Assembly: GCA_022393335.1 (NCBI GenBank)
Contig: JAJEKB010001195.1
Span: 321,124-385,123, forward strand
Reading direction: 5' to 3'
From: Macrotrachela quadricornifera
Taxonomy: Eukaryota > Rotifera > Eurotatoria > Philodinida > Philodinidae
Length of the DNA: 64,000 nt
In this document: piece after piece, positions 62,623 to 64,000 of the stretch
Layout: each line of letters begins with the position of its first letter
Position numbering within the stretch: position 1 is the first letter of the stretch
Translations under genes and position numbers: made by a program
Notes under the pieces: model-generated
What the model was told of the DNA's origin: nothing
Databases searched by the model: none
The model's input: the letters and a program-made list of their open reading frames with translations, nothing else

Positions 62623-64000
62623 AAAGATACATTTCAAAGATCATCTACAAAAATAAGTACATTATTGATCTACTGTTTACATTTAGAGTTAACAAAAATA
62701 TCAGTTGCACACTCACTCATCGAGTCACTGCAAATCACTTTTGTCGTTCTGTCATGTCATCATCTATGCTCTCCATGTGAAAGAAAATCCATAAATTTAA
62801 TTTCTTCGCCACGTTCTTATTTTCATTTTTTTTGCTTTTTCTCTTTTATATACATGATAAAAACGAAATTTCTTTTGCACCAATAGCATCTATAATGACA
62901 GAAAGACAAAAGTAACTCGCAGTGACTTAACGAATGAGTCAGTCATTGGGATTTTTTATAATTCTATGACACTATTTAAAATTGAGGGGGTGGAGGGAGC
63001 GAGAAGGCTATCCCTCTGCTTCGATAAATTTAGGGCTGAAATTTCCTTCGAATATGAAAAGTTTGATGGGTCAATTTTCTTCAAGTTTGGAAAATTACTA
63101 AACAATTTCTCCCACTTTTGAAGAAATCTATTAGACCATGGTTTCTGAATTTGAAGAAATCCATGTTTGAAGAAAGCTATTAAAGAATTTATCCGATTCT
63201 TGAGACCTTTTGAATGGTAGCGACTAATTTAATCTAGATATTGGACGAGAAATTATTGTCATATCTGGACATACATGCCGTTAGCACTCACATGCGTTGT
63301 TTTTATTTTTTCGGCAAGTGTATTCGAGAATTTCTTTTCTGATCTCTCCAAAAACTCAAAAGAATTTCATAAAATGTAAAATTTTAAAAAATCTAGTTTT
63401 TTTAATTGTATTTCTTCGTCTATTGCTCCATGAAGTATGGTCCGAGCAGATCAAGGAACAATCGAAAGCCTGTCTGCTGCATTGACAAGAATGTACAGAT
63501 GGCAAAAGAATTTTTGTGACTCTTTCTTTGAATTTTGGATTAATTCTGCTATTTCGACTCTTTTACGATGTCTTTGACAATGTTATACAATCTATACATA
63601 TAAAGAAGAAAGTTTGTTTGTTTGTTCGTTATGCATTTGGACACGGTACAAGCAAATGCAATGAAATTTTGTACAGAATACTCTTCCGACCAAAGGAAAG
63701 CCATAGAGTAGTTTTCGACTCAAAATTTTCATCTTAAGGAGTTGTTTTCCCCTCCTATTGTTGGATTCAGTACAGTAAATGCCTCTTTCAGAGGATTTGT
63801 GCATATTATTGTTTTCTCAATAATTCAAGAACAAAATTATATAAAAAAACATATGCTTTTTTGCCATTAGTCACGCTATATTGCAGGATAATCTAAAGAA
63901 AACGAATAGAATGCATAAGATGAACTGCAACCGTACAATTGAAAATGTCCATCGGATAAAGAAAGTAACAAATGAGATGAAATTCCATTATTCATAACTC
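62623..64000. other. Intergenic DNA with an unclassified repeat-like block
   Basis: At 62980-63200 composition changes: a G-rich stretch (GAGGGGGTGGAGGGAG) is followed by three copies of TTTGAAGAAA (63117, 63150, 63166) and an inverted copy (TTCTTCAA near 63078). It looks like part of another repeat family, but I cannot name it. No gene is supported to the end of the window. Confidence 0.4.

Overview
The window is nuclear DNA from an invertebrate animal. Genes are split by many short (about 50-80 bp) GT-AG introns, intergenic DNA is very AT-rich, and the proteins are animal orthologues (CDC42, PLEKHG5, LEMD3/MAN1, NDUFB3, PHYH, GCAT, ACADVL, WDR4). A bdelloid rotifer (Rotaria/Adineta-like) is my best guess. 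It rests on intron style, a decayed receptor that resembles the large bdelloid 7TM families, a potato-inhibitor-I gene and mariner relics. It is an inference, and other AT-rich invertebrates are not excluded. A 400-base run of N at 52471-52870 shows this is a scaffolded assembly.

Layout: 156-3756 (-) large ankyrin-like protein, running off the left edge; 5776-6889 (-) zinc-free MDR quinone/enone reductase; about 9242-9687 (+) relic of a 7TM receptor; 12347-13764 (+) peroxisomal phytanoyl-CoA hydroxylase; 14035-14195 (+) U1 snRNA; 18125-18482 (-) internally deleted mariner relic; 19462-19950 (+) complex I subunit NDUFB3; 21336-23319 (+) two CDC42 genes in tandem; 23713-23960 (-) potato-inhibitor-I protease inhibitor; 25106-26734 (-) mitochondrial glycine C-acetyltransferase; 26869-27321 (-) small secreted Ly6-like protein; 29076-42956 (-) a 21-exon PLEKHG5/Syx RhoGEF; 46352-49315 (-) inner-nuclear-membrane LEM protein; 54166-56440 (-) very-long-chain acyl-CoA dehydrogenase; 56683-58174 (-) WDR4; 58714-60794 (-) C2H2 zinc-finger protein; 61249-62618 a mariner element with both inverted repeats but a broken transposase. 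The rest is AT-rich DNA in which I see no gene.

Functional themes are loose, as expected for a eukaryotic neighbourhood with no operons. Fatty-acid and amino-acid oxidation (PHYH, ACADVL, GCAT) and respiration (NDUFB3) sit near Rho-family signalling (two CDC42 GTPases and a RhoGEF). RNA functions are U1 snRNA for splicing and WDR4 for tRNA m7G. All exon joins listed were checked by hand for reading-frame continuity. Domain calls come from recognising family motifs, not from a database search.

The most interesting features are: the PLEKHG5 gene, with up to six phase-compatible starts and a 10-nt last exon that encodes a PDZ-binding tail; the U1 gene, a GC-rich island with a nested palindrome just upstream; the CDC42 tandem pair, in which one copy has diverged at residue 13; and two mariner relics whose Trp codons have turned into stops.
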